From the NCBI RefSeq assembly GCF_900103455.1, contig NZ_FNHI01000013.1:1-64000 (forward strand): a stretch of DNA of 64,000 bases, read 5' to 3'. Both the position numbers and the translations under genes were made by a program. Under the pieces are notes generated by a model, which made no database searches, was not told where the DNA came from, and saw nothing but the letters and a program-made list of their open reading frames with translations. The DNA comes from Streptomyces wuyuanensis. Its GTDB lineage: Bacteria > Actinomycetota > Actinomycetes > Streptomycetales > Streptomycetaceae. Below are positions 29,810 through 39,043 of this stretch, in pieces. Position 1 is the stretch's first letter. Every line of letters begins with the position of its first letter.

Positions 29810-30280
29810 ATGTCGACGCCGACCGAGACCGCTCTGGCCCGCCGCTGGCGGATGGACGTCAACATGGGCACGTCCGGCTCCCCGGACTGGCAACTGTGCC
29901 CGGCGATCACCGAGTTCCAGTGGACCGCCGACCCGAACCACGAGGACGACACCACGTACGACACCGACGGGTGGAAGACGAACGTCAAGACCGCGCAGGA
30001 GTGGGAGGTCGAAGCGACGTTCAACCGCAAGGCGTCGCCGGACTCGACCACGTACAGCCCGGTGCACGAGAAGTTGCGCACCGCGTTCCTCGCCTACGGG
30101 GAGGACTCCCGTGTCGGGATCCGCTTCTACGACCGCAACGGACTGCCGGAGGCGTACACCGGTGAGGTCCTCGTGGCGTGGGAGCCGCAGGGCGGGGAGT
30201 ACACCGACCTGGACCAGGTACAGGTGACGCTCACCGGCACGGGCCCGCTCACCCCGATCACGAACCCGGTGACGCCCTGA
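29810..30280 (+). CDS. Major tail tube protein
   Basis: A 156-residue protein with a strong AGGAGG site. It starts ALARRWRMDVNMGTSGSPDW and has beta-rich segments (ITEFQWTADPNHEDDTTYDT; WEVEATFNRKASPDSTTYSP; QVQVTLTGTGPL). This is the typical plan of actinophage tail tube proteins. It precedes the chaperone pair and tape measure, as expected. Confidence 0.88.
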   Translation: MSTPTETALARRWRMDVNMGTSGSPDWQLCPAITEFQWTADPNHEDDTTYDTDGWKTNVKTAQEWEVEATFNRKASPDSTTYSPVHEKLRTAFLAYGEDSRVGIRFYDRNGLPEAYTGEVLVAWEPQGGEYTDLDQVQVTLTGTGPLTPITNPVTP

Positions 30281-30780
30281 TGGCCGGCGGTTTCAAGGTC
30301 CTGGACGAGTTCCTCGGAGACTCCCTCGATCTGCCCGTCCGGTGCACGGACGGCGAGGTTCGCACCTTCCACATTCCGGCCCCCTCCGCCGAGGACGGGC
30401 TCCTCGTGCAGTCCGTCATGGAGGCCGGGATCCGCATGGCCGCGGAGGGCGCCACCCCGGACACCGAGGTCCTGGACGACGCCCGGGAGCTGGACCTGTA
30501 CCGGACCGCTCTGGGCACCGCCTACGACGACGCCATGACGCACCTGGAGTGGCCCCGCTTCCGGCACATGGCGATGACCGCCGTCCTGTGGATCACACAG
30601 GGCATGGACACCGCCGAGGCGTTCTGGAACTCGGACGGCGTCCCTTCTCAGGCGGCCCCGAACCGGGAGGAGCGCCGCGCCTCATCCCGTGCGGCGAAAT
30701 CGACCCGGTCACGGGGCTCGCAGAGTGGTACGAGTACCCAGCCGGCTACAAGCCGCGCCCGAACGGCCGCACAGACCTGA
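30280..30780 (+). CDS. Tail assembly chaperone (G-type)
   Basis: A 166-residue protein from the ATG in a TGATG overlap. It starts GGFKVLDEFLGDSLDLPVRC and has a helical middle (DLYRTALGTAYDDAMTHLEW). The C terminus is basic and Ser/Thr-rich (NREERRASSRAAKSTRSRGS). Position between tube and tape measure identifies it as the lambda-G-like chaperone. A -1 frame open to 30992 begins within its last third, giving the G-T fusion. Confidence 0.82.
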   Translation: MAGGFKVLDEFLGDSLDLPVRCTDGEVRTFHIPAPSAEDGLLVQSVMEAGIRMAAEGATPDTEVLDDARELDLYRTALGTAYDDAMTHLEWPRFRHMAMTAVLWITQGMDTAEAFWNSDGVPSQAAPNREERRASSRAAKSTRSRGSQSGTSTQPATSRARTAAQT

Positions 30781-30992
30781 CATGGGGGCTGCTCCTCGAT
30801 GAGTGGGCGCTCATCGAGGCGGACCTCCACGAGGTGTACGGCATCGACCTATCCACGCCGGGCCTGCTCCGTGAGCGGTCGTGGCGGTGGCTGCGTATCC
30901 GCATCCTCGGACTCCTCTCCACGGAGTGCCGGATCTCCCGGCACTTCGCTCCCCCTGAACCGAAGCAACCACGGAAGGGGGGTCGACGGTAG
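30642..30992 (+). CDS. Tail assembly chaperone -1 frameshift extension (T-type)
   Basis: In the -1 frame relative to the G gene the DNA codes for CGEIDPVTGLAEWYEYPAGY, then LTWGLLLDEWALIEADLHEV and a basic end EPKQPRKGGRR. It has no start codon or ribosome site of its own, so it is probably made only by -1 frameshifting, as in most siphoviruses. Candidate slip sites are CCCTTCT (30642-30648) and GGCCCCG (30654-30660). Neither is a textbook XXXYYYZ, so the site is not settled. The given start marks the earliest likely slip. Confidence 0.7.
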   Translation, partial: PFSGGPEPGGAPRLIPCGEIDPVTGLAEWYEYPAGYKPRPNGRTDLTWGLLLDEWALIEADLHEVYGIDLSTPGLLRERSWRWLRIRILGLLSTECRISRHFAPPEPKQPRKGGRR

Positions 30993-33263
30993 ATGGCGCT
31001 CAACATCGGTGACCTGTTCGCCACGATCCGCGCGGACGACTCCGGGTTCCGCTCCGGGCTCCAGAACGCGCAGTTGCGCCTCGCTGGGTTCACGCGCATG
31101 GCTGACGGCACCCTCCGCGACATGCACGGCAACGTGGTGTCCAGGTCGGACGCCATGGCCCGCACGATCGGCGCGCGGTTCGCCGCGGCCGCCCGGACGG
31201 CGGGAAGTGCGCTCCTCACCGCGGGGAAGGCCGCGGGCCAGTTCGGCGCCGCGCTCGGGGCGGGTGTCCCGGCCGCGGCGGCGATGCTCACGGCGCTCGG
31301 GGGCCTCGCTGCGGGGGCGGTCTCCGCGGGGATCGCGTTCGGTGCGTTCAAGGCCGCCGTGCAGCCGCAGTTGGAGAGCGTCACGGAGGCGTCGCAGGCC
31401 GCGGAGAAAGCGGACGAGGCGCACGAGAAAGTGCTGCTCAAGAAGCAGTTGGCGGCGAAGCTCGCGGCGAAGGGCGGCGAGGAGTACGAGCGTGCGCTGA
31501 AGGACGTGGAGTCGGCGCAGCGGGCCGCGACGGAGGCCGACGCGGCGGCGAAGGTCGCCATGGAAGGGTTGCCGCCCGCGACGCAGCAGACGGCGAAGGC
31601 GTTCGCCGGGCTGAAGGGCGATTACAAGGCGTGGTCTGACTCGCTGTCGTCCACGACGATGCCGGTCCTCACCAAGGGCATCGGGATCCTGCGGGATCTG
31701 CTGCCGCAGCTCACCCCGTTCGTGAAGGCCGCAGCCAGCGCGTTCTCCGACATGCTCGACAAGATCGCCGTAGGGGTGAAGAGCGCCGGATTCCGGGAGT
31801 GGGCCGCGGACATGGCGGCGGCGGCCGGCCCGGCGCTGCGCAACTTCCTGACCGCGATCGGCAACTTCGGCAAGGGCTTCGGCTCCCTGATGCAAGCCTT
31901 CCTGCCGCAGTCGGCGGCCGTCACCGGCGGGCTCGTGTCCATGTCGGCGGCGTTCGCGGACTGGGCCGGCTCGCTGAAGGGCAGCGAGGGTTTCGCTCAG
32001 TTCGTGGCGCTCGCGAAGGAGGGCGGGGCCACCCTCGGGCTGCTCGGCTCCGCCGCGGTGGATCTCCTCGTGGCGCTGGCGCCGCTGATCGGCACCACCG
32101 CGATGATCGCGAAGGCGCTCGCTCAGGTCATCAACAACACCCCGACTCCGGTGCTGACCGTGCTGGCGACGGTGATTGCGAGCGTCGCTATCGGCATGAA
32201 GTTGTACGCCGCGGGCGCCGCGGTGGTCTCGGTGGCCAACCGGGTCATGGCGTCGTCGGCGTGGACGGCGGTGGCCGGGTGGATGCGCATGATGGCCGTG
32301 GGCCTCATGGCCTACATCCGGATCGGGGCGGCTGCGGTCGCGTCGGCCGCGACGACGGCGGCGGCGTGGGTCGGGTCGGCTCTGGTGTCGATCGGCACAT
32401 GGATTGCGGCAGTCCTCCGTGCCAGCGTGACGGCGGTGGCGCAGTTCGCGCTGATGGCCGCCCGGGCGGTCGTGTGGGCCGCGACGATGGCCGCTCAGTG
32501 GCTGATCGCGATGGGCCCTATCGGCTGGATCATCGCTGCGGTGGTCGGCCTCACGGCCCTGATCGTCGCCAACTGGGACCGGATCAAGCAGTGGACCGGG
32601 CAGGCGTGGGACTGGGTCTGGTCGAAGATCAAGGGCGTCGGGCAGATGATCGTGAACTTCATCGCGAACATCCCCCTGGTGCGGTTCTTCATTCAGCACT
32701 GGGACCGCATCAAGGCGGGCGTCATCAGCCGCACCATGGGCCTGCTCGCCTACATCCGCAGCCTGCCCGGGAAGATCGTGTCCGGGCTCGGGAACCTCGG
32801 CAGCCTGCTGGTCGACAAGGGGAAAGATGTCATCCGCGGCCTGTGGAACGGCATCAAGTCCATGGGCCGTTGGCTGAAAGACAGTCTGATCGGGTTCGCC
32901 AAGTCGATGATCCCGGGACCGATCGCGTCCGCGCTCGGCATCGCGTCACCGTCGAAGCTCATGGCGAAGGAAGTGGGCCGCTGGATCCCCGCGGGCATCG
33001 CCATGGGCGCCGAGAAGAACGCGGGCGTCCTGGACCGGACGATGGCCAACCTCGTCACCCCGCCCCACCTCGGGGCAATGGCGGGCGGGGCCGCCGTCGG
33101 TGCCGGCATGGCAGGCGGCGGCGGGCGGGCCGGAGGTCATCAGGTCATCGTCATCCGCGGCGACGGCAGCGCGCGGGCGGATTTCATCCTCGGTGAGCTC
33201 GCGCACGCGGTCGGCAAGCGTGGCGGGAACGTACAGCTGGCCGTGACCGGCCGAAGGGGGTAG
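30993..33263 (+). CDS. Tape measure protein
   Basis: A 756-residue protein. It begins IGDLFATIRADDSGFRSGLQ, a common start of actinophage tape measures. Then come long Ala-rich helices and coiled coils, several hydrophobic segments (for example PAAAAMLTALGGLAAGAVSA and near residues 370-530), a WDRIKQWTGQAWDWVWSKIK repeat region, and MGRWLKDSLIGFAKSMIPGP with LGIASPSKLMAKEVG near the end. It sets tail length and may help DNA entry. At 0.15 nm per residue it predicts a tail of roughly 110 nm. Confidence 0.93.
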   Translation: MALNIGDLFATIRADDSGFRSGLQNAQLRLAGFTRMADGTLRDMHGNVVSRSDAMARTIGARFAAAARTAGSALLTAGKAAGQFGAALGAGVPAAAAMLTALGGLAAGAVSAGIAFGAFKAAVQPQLESVTEASQAAEKADEAHEKVLLKKQLAAKLAAKGGEEYERALKDVESAQRAATEADAAAKVAMEGLPPATQQTAKAFAGLKGDYKAWSDSLSSTTMPVLTKGIGILRDLLPQLTPFVKAAASAFSDMLDKIAVGVKSAGFREWAADMAAAAGPALRNFLTAIGNFGKGFGSLMQAFLPQSAAVTGGLVSMSAAFADWAGSLKGSEGFAQFVALAKEGGATLGLLGSAAVDLLVALAPLIGTTAMIAKALAQVINNTPTPVLTVLATVIASVAIGMKLYAAGAAVVSVANRVMASSAWTAVAGWMRMMAVGLMAYIRIGAAAVASAATTAAAWVGSALVSIGTWIAAVLRASVTAVAQFALMAARAVVWAATMAAQWLIAMGPIGWIIAAVVGLTALIVANWDRIKQWTGQAWDWVWSKIKGVGQMIVNFIANIPLVRFFIQHWDRIKAGVISRTMGLLAYIRSLPGKIVSGLGNLGSLLVDKGKDVIRGLWNGIKSMGRWLKDSLIGFAKSMIPGPIASALGIASPSKLMAKEVGRWIPAGIAMGAEKNAGVLDRTMANLVTPPHLGAMAGGAAVGAGMAGGGGRAGGHQVIVIRGDGSARADFILGELAHAVGKRGGNVQLAVTGRRG

Positions 33264-33267
33264 GCGC

Positions 33268-36200
33268 GTGGCGATCCCTGACAGCCCGCTCGGGACGCGG
33301 GTGGAGCTCCAGATCGGCGGCACGTTGGAGAACGTGACCGCGGACGCTCTCACCCGCGACCCAATCACCATCACCCGCGGACGCCGCGACGGCAACAGCC
33401 GGTGCGACGTGTCGCAGGCGTCGGCGTCGTTCAAGAACACCGACGGGAAATACTCGCCCCGGAACCCGCGCGGGCCGTGGTTCGGGCAGTTCGGCCGCAA
33501 CACCGAGATGCGCGTCTCGGTGCAGGGCCCGGAGGCGTACCTCCAACTCACCGGCGAGGCCGCGGACATCGCCACGACCCCGGACCATGCGTCTCTGGAC
33601 GTGGCCGGGGACCTGGACGTCCGGATCGAGGCCACGGCGGATTGGTACGCCCCGAACAGCTCCCAGACCCTCATCGGGAAATGGTCCAGCACGGACGGGC
33701 AGCGGTCGTGGATCCTGCGGTTCTTCAACAGCTCGCTCGTCTTCAACTGGACCACGGCCGGCACGGACGCGAGCGCCGTGTTCATCCAAGGCGCCATCCC
33801 CGGGGGACTGCGCCGTGCCGCGTTCCGGGCCACCCTGGACATCGACAACGGAGCCGGGGGGAAGACGGCGACGCTGTATTGGGCGCCGACGATGGCCGGC
33901 CCGTGGACGCAGATCTCGCAGGGAACTGCCGCGGGCACCACCCCGATTTTCGCGTCCACGACGGCGCTGGAGATCGGCCCCAGCCAGCCCGCGAACGTCC
34001 CGCCCCGCCTGCCGGTGCGCGGGCGTGTGCACCGCGCGGAGGTGCGTTCCGGGATCGGCGGCACCGTCGTCGCGAGCCCCGATTTTCGGGCCCTCGCGGA
34101 GGGCGCGACCGCGTTCGCGGACTCCGCGGGCCGCACGTGGACCGTGGCCGGCGCCGCTCAGGTGTCCGACCGCGAGTACCGCATGGTGGGCGAGGTCCCC
34201 ACGTGGGAGCCGAAGTGGTCCGTGGGCGGTAAGGACGTGTGGACGCCGGTGGAGGCGTCCGGGATTCAGCGCCGACTCGGGCAGGGACAGAAACCGTTGG
34301 CGTCCACGCTGCGGCGTCGGATCCCCACCGCGACGGGCCTACTCGCGTACTGGCCGATGGAGGAGGGTCGCGACGCCACGCAGGCGTACAGCGCCGTGGC
34401 GGGCGTTCAGCCGCTCTCCGTGTCCGGGTTCGACTTCGCCGCGGACGACTCCCTCACCGGGTCCTCGGCGCTGCCGAAGCTGAAGAACTCGGCCAAGCTC
34501 CGCGGCACCATCCCCCGCTCCACGGCGGCCGGGTGGCAGGTGGAGCTCGTCTACCGCCTGCCGACGATGCCCGCAGCACAGACCGAGATCCTGCGCGTCA
34601 CCGTCGCCGGATCCACGATGCGCACGGCCGTCGTCTACGCCTCAACCGCCGGTGTCCGCATTGAGACACTCGACTCCACTGGCGACGTGATCGCCTTTTT
34701 CACGCACACGAACCCTGTCGCGATCGCTGATTTCGCCGGGGTGTGGAACCGGCTCCAGATCTTCACCAGCGATGCCGGCGGCGGGCAGACCAACGTGTGT
34801 GCAACGTGGCGGGACGTCACCACCGGCGGCGGCACGTGGACCGCGGCAACGCTCATCACCGGCGCGCAGGGCGCGGCGGTCGGCGTGGCCGGGGACTGGG
34901 GCGCGGCCACGACGGACATGGCGATCGGGCACCTTGCCGCTATCGCCCTGGCCGGCAGCGGCACCACGCCAGGCAGCGGGATCTACCAGCACGCAGACGA
35001 CGGGTTCAGCGGGGAGACCGCCCTCGACCGGCTTTATCGGCTGTCCGATGAGGAGTCGGGCACGATCGACCTGACGTGGGTCGACGGCGACCCGTCACGC
35101 CCGAGTGAGGCCATGGGCCCACAACGGCCACTGGAGTTGCTGGATCTGCTGTACCAGGCCGCGGAGACCGACGGCGGGATCCTGTACGAGACGCGGGACC
35201 GGATCGGCATGGCCTACCGGGACCGCACCAGTCTCTACAACCAGGATCCGGCGCTCACCCTGGACTATGCGGCGGGGGAGGTCGCGCCGCCGCTGGAGCC
35301 GGTAGAGGACGACCAGGACCTCCGCAACGACATCACCCGCACCCGCGAAGGAGGGAGCTCGGCGCGCGTGGTCCTCGCGGACGGGCCGCTGTCCGTGCAG
35401 CCGCCGCCGGCCGGTGTCGGCGTCTACGACGACGCGCAGACCCGTTCGCTGGCGCTGGACGCACAAGCGCTCCAGATCGCCGGGTGGGACCTCCATCTGG
35501 GCACGTGGGACGAGGCCCGCTATCGGGCCGTCACGGTGTTCCTGCACAAGGCCCCGCACCTGATCCCGGCGGTGCTGGCGCTCGACATCGGCGACAAACT
35601 CGTGATCACCAACCCGCCGCCGTGGCTGCCGCCCGGGCCTATCGAGTTGATCGTCCAGGGCACCACGGAGACGCTCGGGCTCAGGACGTGGACCATCACG
35701 TTCCTGTGCACCCCGGCCGGCCCGTGGACCGTCGGCGTCCTCGAGGACCCGGTGTTGGGCCGGCTGGACACGGACGGGTCGGTCCTCGCGGCGTCGGTGT
35801 CGGAGTCCGGTACGGCGCTGGAGGTGTATGCGGATCCGTTCCTCGGGCCGCGGTGGGTCGATTCGGTGGGCTATCCGGGCGAGTTCCCGTTTGACGTGAC
35901 GTTCGGCGGCGAGCGGGCCACCGTAACGGCCATCGCCAACCGCGCCGACAGCTTCGGCCGGACGGTGGCAAACAGCTGGGGCACGTCGTCCTCCGGGCAC
36001 GCGTGGACGGAGACGGGCACAGTCGCCTCCGACCGGTCCGTGAACGGATCCCGGGGCGTCATCACCCTCGCCGCGAACGTCAGCAACTTCCGCTTTCAGC
36101 GCATCATCACCACGCCGGTCGGGGACGCCGAGATCCGCGTCCGGGTGTCCACGTCTGCGGTTGCCACCGGCGAGTCGGCGCTCCCCGCGGTCCTGCTCCG

Positions 36201-36648
36201 CTACGTCGACAGCAGCAACTTTTACCGCGCGAGGGTCCATTTCGGCGTGTCCGGGACGATGTTCTGCTCGGTTACCCGCGGCTCCACACAGATCGGCGTC
36301 AGCCAGTCCCTGCCGTACACGTACACGGCCGGGCAGGAGTACGAGGTCCGTGTCCGGCTGACCGGGCACACCATCCGTATCCGGGTGTGGCCGGTGGGGC
36401 AGGCGGAGCCCGCGGTCTGGCACCACACGGAAACGGTGGTGTCGAGCCCCATTGAGGCGGGCGGCGTCGGCCTCATGGGGTCCGCGTTCGCGGGGCTGAC
36501 GACCGTGAACATGGAGCTCAGGTTCGATCAGTTCGAGATCGTCACGCCGCAGCTGTTCACCGTGGCCCGGGCCGTCAACGGCATCACGAAGGCCCACGCG
36601 GCGGGGACGGACTTGTCCCTCGCCACCCCGATGCGCATGGCGCTATGA
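33268..36648 (+). CDS. Large tail-tip/minor tail protein with LamG-like domain
   Basis: An 1126-residue protein from GTG. The start (LGTRVELQIGGTLENVTADA, then FKNTDGKYSPRNP) matches minor tail proteins of Streptomyces phages. Two concanavalin/LamG-like stretches are suggested, near residues 100-260 (ADWYAPNSSQTLIGKWSS) and 345-570 (TGLLAYWPMEEGRDATQAYS). The middle carries a tail-hub-like region (LDLLYQAAETDGGILYETRD), and the C terminus is beta-rich (NFRFQRIITTPVGDAEIRVR). It probably combines hub, baseplate and receptor-binding roles, because only one small fibre-like gene follows. Confidence 0.8.
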   Translation: MAIPDSPLGTRVELQIGGTLENVTADALTRDPITITRGRRDGNSRCDVSQASASFKNTDGKYSPRNPRGPWFGQFGRNTEMRVSVQGPEAYLQLTGEAADIATTPDHASLDVAGDLDVRIEATADWYAPNSSQTLIGKWSSTDGQRSWILRFFNSSLVFNWTTAGTDASAVFIQGAIPGGLRRAAFRATLDIDNGAGGKTATLYWAPTMAGPWTQISQGTAAGTTPIFASTTALEIGPSQPANVPPRLPVRGRVHRAEVRSGIGGTVVASPDFRALAEGATAFADSAGRTWTVAGAAQVSDREYRMVGEVPTWEPKWSVGGKDVWTPVEASGIQRRLGQGQKPLASTLRRRIPTATGLLAYWPMEEGRDATQAYSAVAGVQPLSVSGFDFAADDSLTGSSALPKLKNSAKLRGTIPRSTAAGWQVELVYRLPTMPAAQTEILRVTVAGSTMRTAVVYASTAGVRIETLDSTGDVIAFFTHTNPVAIADFAGVWNRLQIFTSDAGGGQTNVCATWRDVTTGGGTWTAATLITGAQGAAVGVAGDWGAATTDMAIGHLAAIALAGSGTTPGSGIYQHADDGFSGETALDRLYRLSDEESGTIDLTWVDGDPSRPSEAMGPQRPLELLDLLYQAAETDGGILYETRDRIGMAYRDRTSLYNQDPALTLDYAAGEVAPPLEPVEDDQDLRNDITRTREGGSSARVVLADGPLSVQPPPAGVGVYDDAQTRSLALDAQALQIAGWDLHLGTWDEARYRAVTVFLHKAPHLIPAVLALDIGDKLVITNPPPWLPPGPIELIVQGTTETLGLRTWTITFLCTPAGPWTVGVLEDPVLGRLDTDGSVLAASVSESGTALEVYADPFLGPRWVDSVGYPGEFPFDVTFGGERATVTAIANRADSFGRTVANSWGTSSSGHAWTETGTVASDRSVNGSRGVITLAANVSNFRFQRIITTPVGDAEIRVRVSTSAVATGESALPAVLLRYVDSSNFYRARVHFGVSGTMFCSVTRGSTQIGVSQSLPYTYTAGQEYEVRVRLTGHTIRIRVWPVGQAEPAVWHHTETVVSSPIEAGGVGLMGSAFAGLTTVNMELRFDQFEIVTPQLFTVARAVNGITKAHAAGTDLSLATPMRMAL

Positions 36649-36660
36649 GAGGAGGGCCGT

Positions 36661-37110
36661 ATGGCGCTCGCCGGGCAGACCCTTACCGCGGGCATGGTGG
36701 ACCGCATCCAACCCCGTCTTTACGAGGGGGCGGCGACGTCGCCGCTGGCCGTGTCGACGGCCGTCTACGCGGACATCGTCGGTGCCACCGTCACGTTCGA
36801 GACGACCACCGCAGGCGCGCGCTTCAAGGCGGAGGCGATCTTCGACGCGAGCGTGACGACGGTGTCCGGCACGAACCTCATGGTGGGCCGGCTGGTCGTG
36901 GACGGCACCCCGGACTCCGGTGGTCTGGCGGTGCACGCCATGGACACGCAGGACCGGGACACGATCGCGCAGCACTGGACCGGCACCCTGCCCGCGGCGG
37001 GCACCCACACGCTGAAGTTGCAAGGCGGGTGCACGGCGTCCGGTTCGGGGGCGGGCTCGTTCCTTCAGTCCGACACGAAGATCATCGTCACGGTCATGGA
37101 AATCGTCTGA
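36661..37110 (+). CDS. Small tail-fibre-like protein
   Basis: A 149-residue protein with GGAGGG upstream. It is beta-rich and Thr/Ala-rich (GATVTFETTTAGARFKAEAI; GLAVHAMDTQDRDTIAQHW; TLKLQGGCTASGSGAGSF). It resembles short tail-end proteins that follow the tip gene in actinophages. Its role in adsorption is inferred from position. Confidence 0.6.
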   Translation: MALAGQTLTAGMVDRIQPRLYEGAATSPLAVSTAVYADIVGATVTFETTTAGARFKAEAIFDASVTTVSGTNLMVGRLVVDGTPDSGGLAVHAMDTQDRDTIAQHWTGTLPAAGTHTLKLQGGCTASGSGAGSFLQSDTKIIVTVMEIV

Positions 37111-37125
37111 CCGTATCCACTACTC

Positions 37126-37149
37126 GCCCCGTGCCGACCCGGCCGGGGC
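37126..37149 (+). terminator. Weak terminator after the tail genes
   Basis: Six-base arms GCCCCG and CGGGGC around a 12-base loop are followed by CTTTCT. It probably ends the tail transcripts before the lysis region. Confidence 0.5.
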
Positions 37150-37171
37150 CTTTCTCATGTCTGGAGGCACT

Positions 37172-37477
37172 GTGAAGCCATCCATCGGCCGCATCGTCCA
37201 CTACTCCCTGAGCCAGCAGGACGCCGAGGCCATCAACCGCCGACGCCGCGACTTCCACGAGGGTGGCGGCGCTTCCGAACAACGCGGCTTCATCGGCCAC
37301 GTGGGCAACCACGCCGAGGAGGGGGACATCTACCCCGCCGTGGTCGTCCGAGTCTGGGAAGAGTCCACCATCACCGTGAACCTTCAGGTGTTCCTCGACG
37401 GCAACGACGCCTTCTGGGCCACCTCGCGAGCCGAGGGCACCGAGGCTGGCACCTGGGCTTGGCCGGAGCGTGTGTGA
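37172..37477 (+). CDS. Small conserved protein before the lysin
   Basis: A 101-residue protein. I chose GTG 37172 because GGAGG lies six bases upstream; an ATG five codons earlier is also in frame. It reads IGRIVHYSLSQQDAEAINRR, then GDIYPAVVVRVWEESTITVN. Similar proteins are frequent in Streptomyces phages and chromosomes; function unknown. The stop overlaps the amidase start (TGATG). Confidence 0.65.
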   Translation: MKPSIGRIVHYSLSQQDAEAINRRRRDFHEGGGASEQRGFIGHVGNHAEEGDIYPAVVVRVWEESTITVNLQVFLDGNDAFWATSRAEGTEAGTWAWPERV

Positions 37478-38418
37478 TGGCCAACCCGATGCCGGCGGTG
37501 ACGCTGGCACAGATCCTGCGCGACGAGGGCCTGACCGTGGTGGAGGTCGGCAACTGGCGCACCCACAACCGCAACTCGAAGGGTCCGTGGGGGCCGGTGC
37601 ACGGGGTGATGATCCACCACACCGTGACGTCCGGCACGCAACGGACCGTGGACATCTGCCGTACCGGCTACAGCGGTCTGCCCGGGCCGCTGTGTCACGG
37701 CGTCATCGCGAAGGACGGCACGGTCTACCTCGTGGGCTACGGCCGCGCGAACCATGCCGGGTCGGGTGATGACGACGTCCTGCGCGCCGTGCAGGAAGAG
37801 ACCCCGGCCCGGCCCCGCGACGACGAGGCGAACACCGACGGCAACCCGCACTTCTACGGCTTCGAGTGCGAGAACCTCGGCGACGGCAAGGACCCGTGGC
37901 CGGCGGTGCAGATGGAGGCCATCGAGCGCGCGGCCGCCGCGATCTGCCGGTGGCACCGGTGGGGCCCCCGGAGCGTGATCGGGCACCTGGAGTGGCAGCC
38001 GGGCAAGGTGGACCCGCGCGGCTTCACGATGGATTCGATGCGGGACCGGATCGCGGACCGGCTCGCGGACGACCCGGAGCCCGAGCCGCCGAAGACGCCG
38101 ACGAAGCCCGCCGCACCGAAGCCTCCGGCGAAGCCGGTGGTGGACCTGTCCAAGCTGGTCGCCGCGGCGAAGGCCGACCCGCCGCGGCGCGGCACGCCGA
38201 TCAGCTACTACGGCACGAAGACCGTAGAGCAGGCCCTCGTGCGTGAGGGGCTCCTCGCACCGTCGCTCGCCGACGGCCACTTCGGCACCGCCACCCGCAC
38301 CGCGTACGCCTCGTGGCAGCGCCGGTGCGGCTACTCCGGCAAGGACGCCGACGGCGTCCCCGGAGCCACATCCCTGAAGAAGCTGGGCAGTCGCCGCGGC
38401 TTCACCGTCACCGCCTGA
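37477..38418 (+). CDS. Endolysin: N-acetylmuramoyl-L-alanine amidase
   Basis: A 313-residue lysin that cuts the bond between muramic acid and the peptide. The Amidase_2 domain (residues about 20-195) has the zinc ligands: IHHTVT, later NHAGSG, and GHLEWQPGKVDPRG. A Pro/Lys-rich linker (PKTPTKPAAPKPPAKPVV) leads to a C-terminal peptidoglycan-binding-like module (VEQALVREGLLAPSLADGHF with TASWQRRCG-type residues). There is no signal peptide, so it needs the holin that follows. Confidence 0.92.
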   Translation: MANPMPAVTLAQILRDEGLTVVEVGNWRTHNRNSKGPWGPVHGVMIHHTVTSGTQRTVDICRTGYSGLPGPLCHGVIAKDGTVYLVGYGRANHAGSGDDDVLRAVQEETPARPRDDEANTDGNPHFYGFECENLGDGKDPWPAVQMEAIERAAAAICRWHRWGPRSVIGHLEWQPGKVDPRGFTMDSMRDRIADRLADDPEPEPPKTPTKPAAPKPPAKPVVDLSKLVAAAKADPPRRGTPISYYGTKTVEQALVREGLLAPSLADGHFGTATRTAYASWQRRCGYSGKDADGVPGATSLKKLGSRRGFTVTA

Positions 38419-38429
38419 TCGGAGATCAC

Positions 38430-38675
38430 ATGTTCACGCGCGCATTCTGGAAGGCCACCGGGGAGCGGATGATCCGCACCTTCGCTCAGGGCACCCTCGG
38501 TGTCGTCAGCGCCGACGGGCTCGGCATCGTGGACGTCGACTGGGGCCAGGCAACCTCGGTCGGCGGGCTCGCCGCCGCCCTCGCCCTGCTGACCGCCGTG
38601 GCCACGTCCGGCGCCGGTACCCCCGGCCCGGGCATCACGGAGACCGCCAACGGGTCGCCGCTGACGCGCGTCTGA
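38430..38675 (+). CDS. Holin (r1t-like)
   Basis: Eighty-one residues with GGAG upstream. It begins FTRAFWKATGERMIRTFAQG and has hydrophobic stretches around residues 19-38 and 43-62 (TSVGGLAAALALLTAVATSG), the usual plan of r1t-type actinophage holins. It sits directly after the amidase. It makes the membrane holes that release the lysin. Confidence 0.82.
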   Translation: MFTRAFWKATGERMIRTFAQGTLGVVSADGLGIVDVDWGQATSVGGLAAALALLTAVATSGAGTPGPGITETANGSPLTRV

Positions 38676-38695
38676 TCTGAACGGAGCCGCGCAGC

Positions 38696-39043
38696 ATGGG
38701 AGACGAGCCGACCCTCGGTGAGGTGGTCCGCCGCCTGGAGCACGTACACCAGGACCTGAAGGAGGACTTCCGGGAGCTGGGGGTTCGGCTCGACAGCAAG
38801 GTCTCGATGGAGCGCTACCAGCTGGAGCAGCAGGCCCGCGACGCGGCCGCCGCTCATCGAGACGATCGCATCAAGGCGATCGAGGACGCCCGAGAGTCGG
38901 AGGAACGACAGAAGCGGGAGGAGGAGCAGAAGCTCGCCGATCGTCGCGCCTCTGACCGTCGTCTCCTGTTCACCGCCCTCGTCGCGCCCGTGCTGCTGCT
39001 GCTCCTCACCGTCTATATGAACGCCCGGGGGGCGGGATCGTGA
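38696..39043 (+). CDS. Coiled-coil membrane protein of the lysis cassette
   Basis: A 115-residue protein. A long charged coiled coil (residues about 8-85) ends in a single C-terminal membrane helix (LFTALVAPVLLLLLTVYM). This tail-anchored plan is common for second holins or antiholins in actinophages. It overlaps the collagen-like gene by four bases. Confidence 0.65.
   Translation: MGDEPTLGEVVRRLEHVHQDLKEDFRELGVRLDSKVSMERYQLEQQARDAAAAHRDDRIKAIEDARESEERQKREEEQKLADRRASDRRLLFTALVAPVLLLLLTVYMNARGAGS

Noticed and set aside
30849..32699. Minus-strand open frame of 616 codons opposite the tape measure gene
   Set aside because: Arg/His/Asp-rich shadow typical of GC-rich coding DNA; the tape measure on the plus strand is unmistakable.
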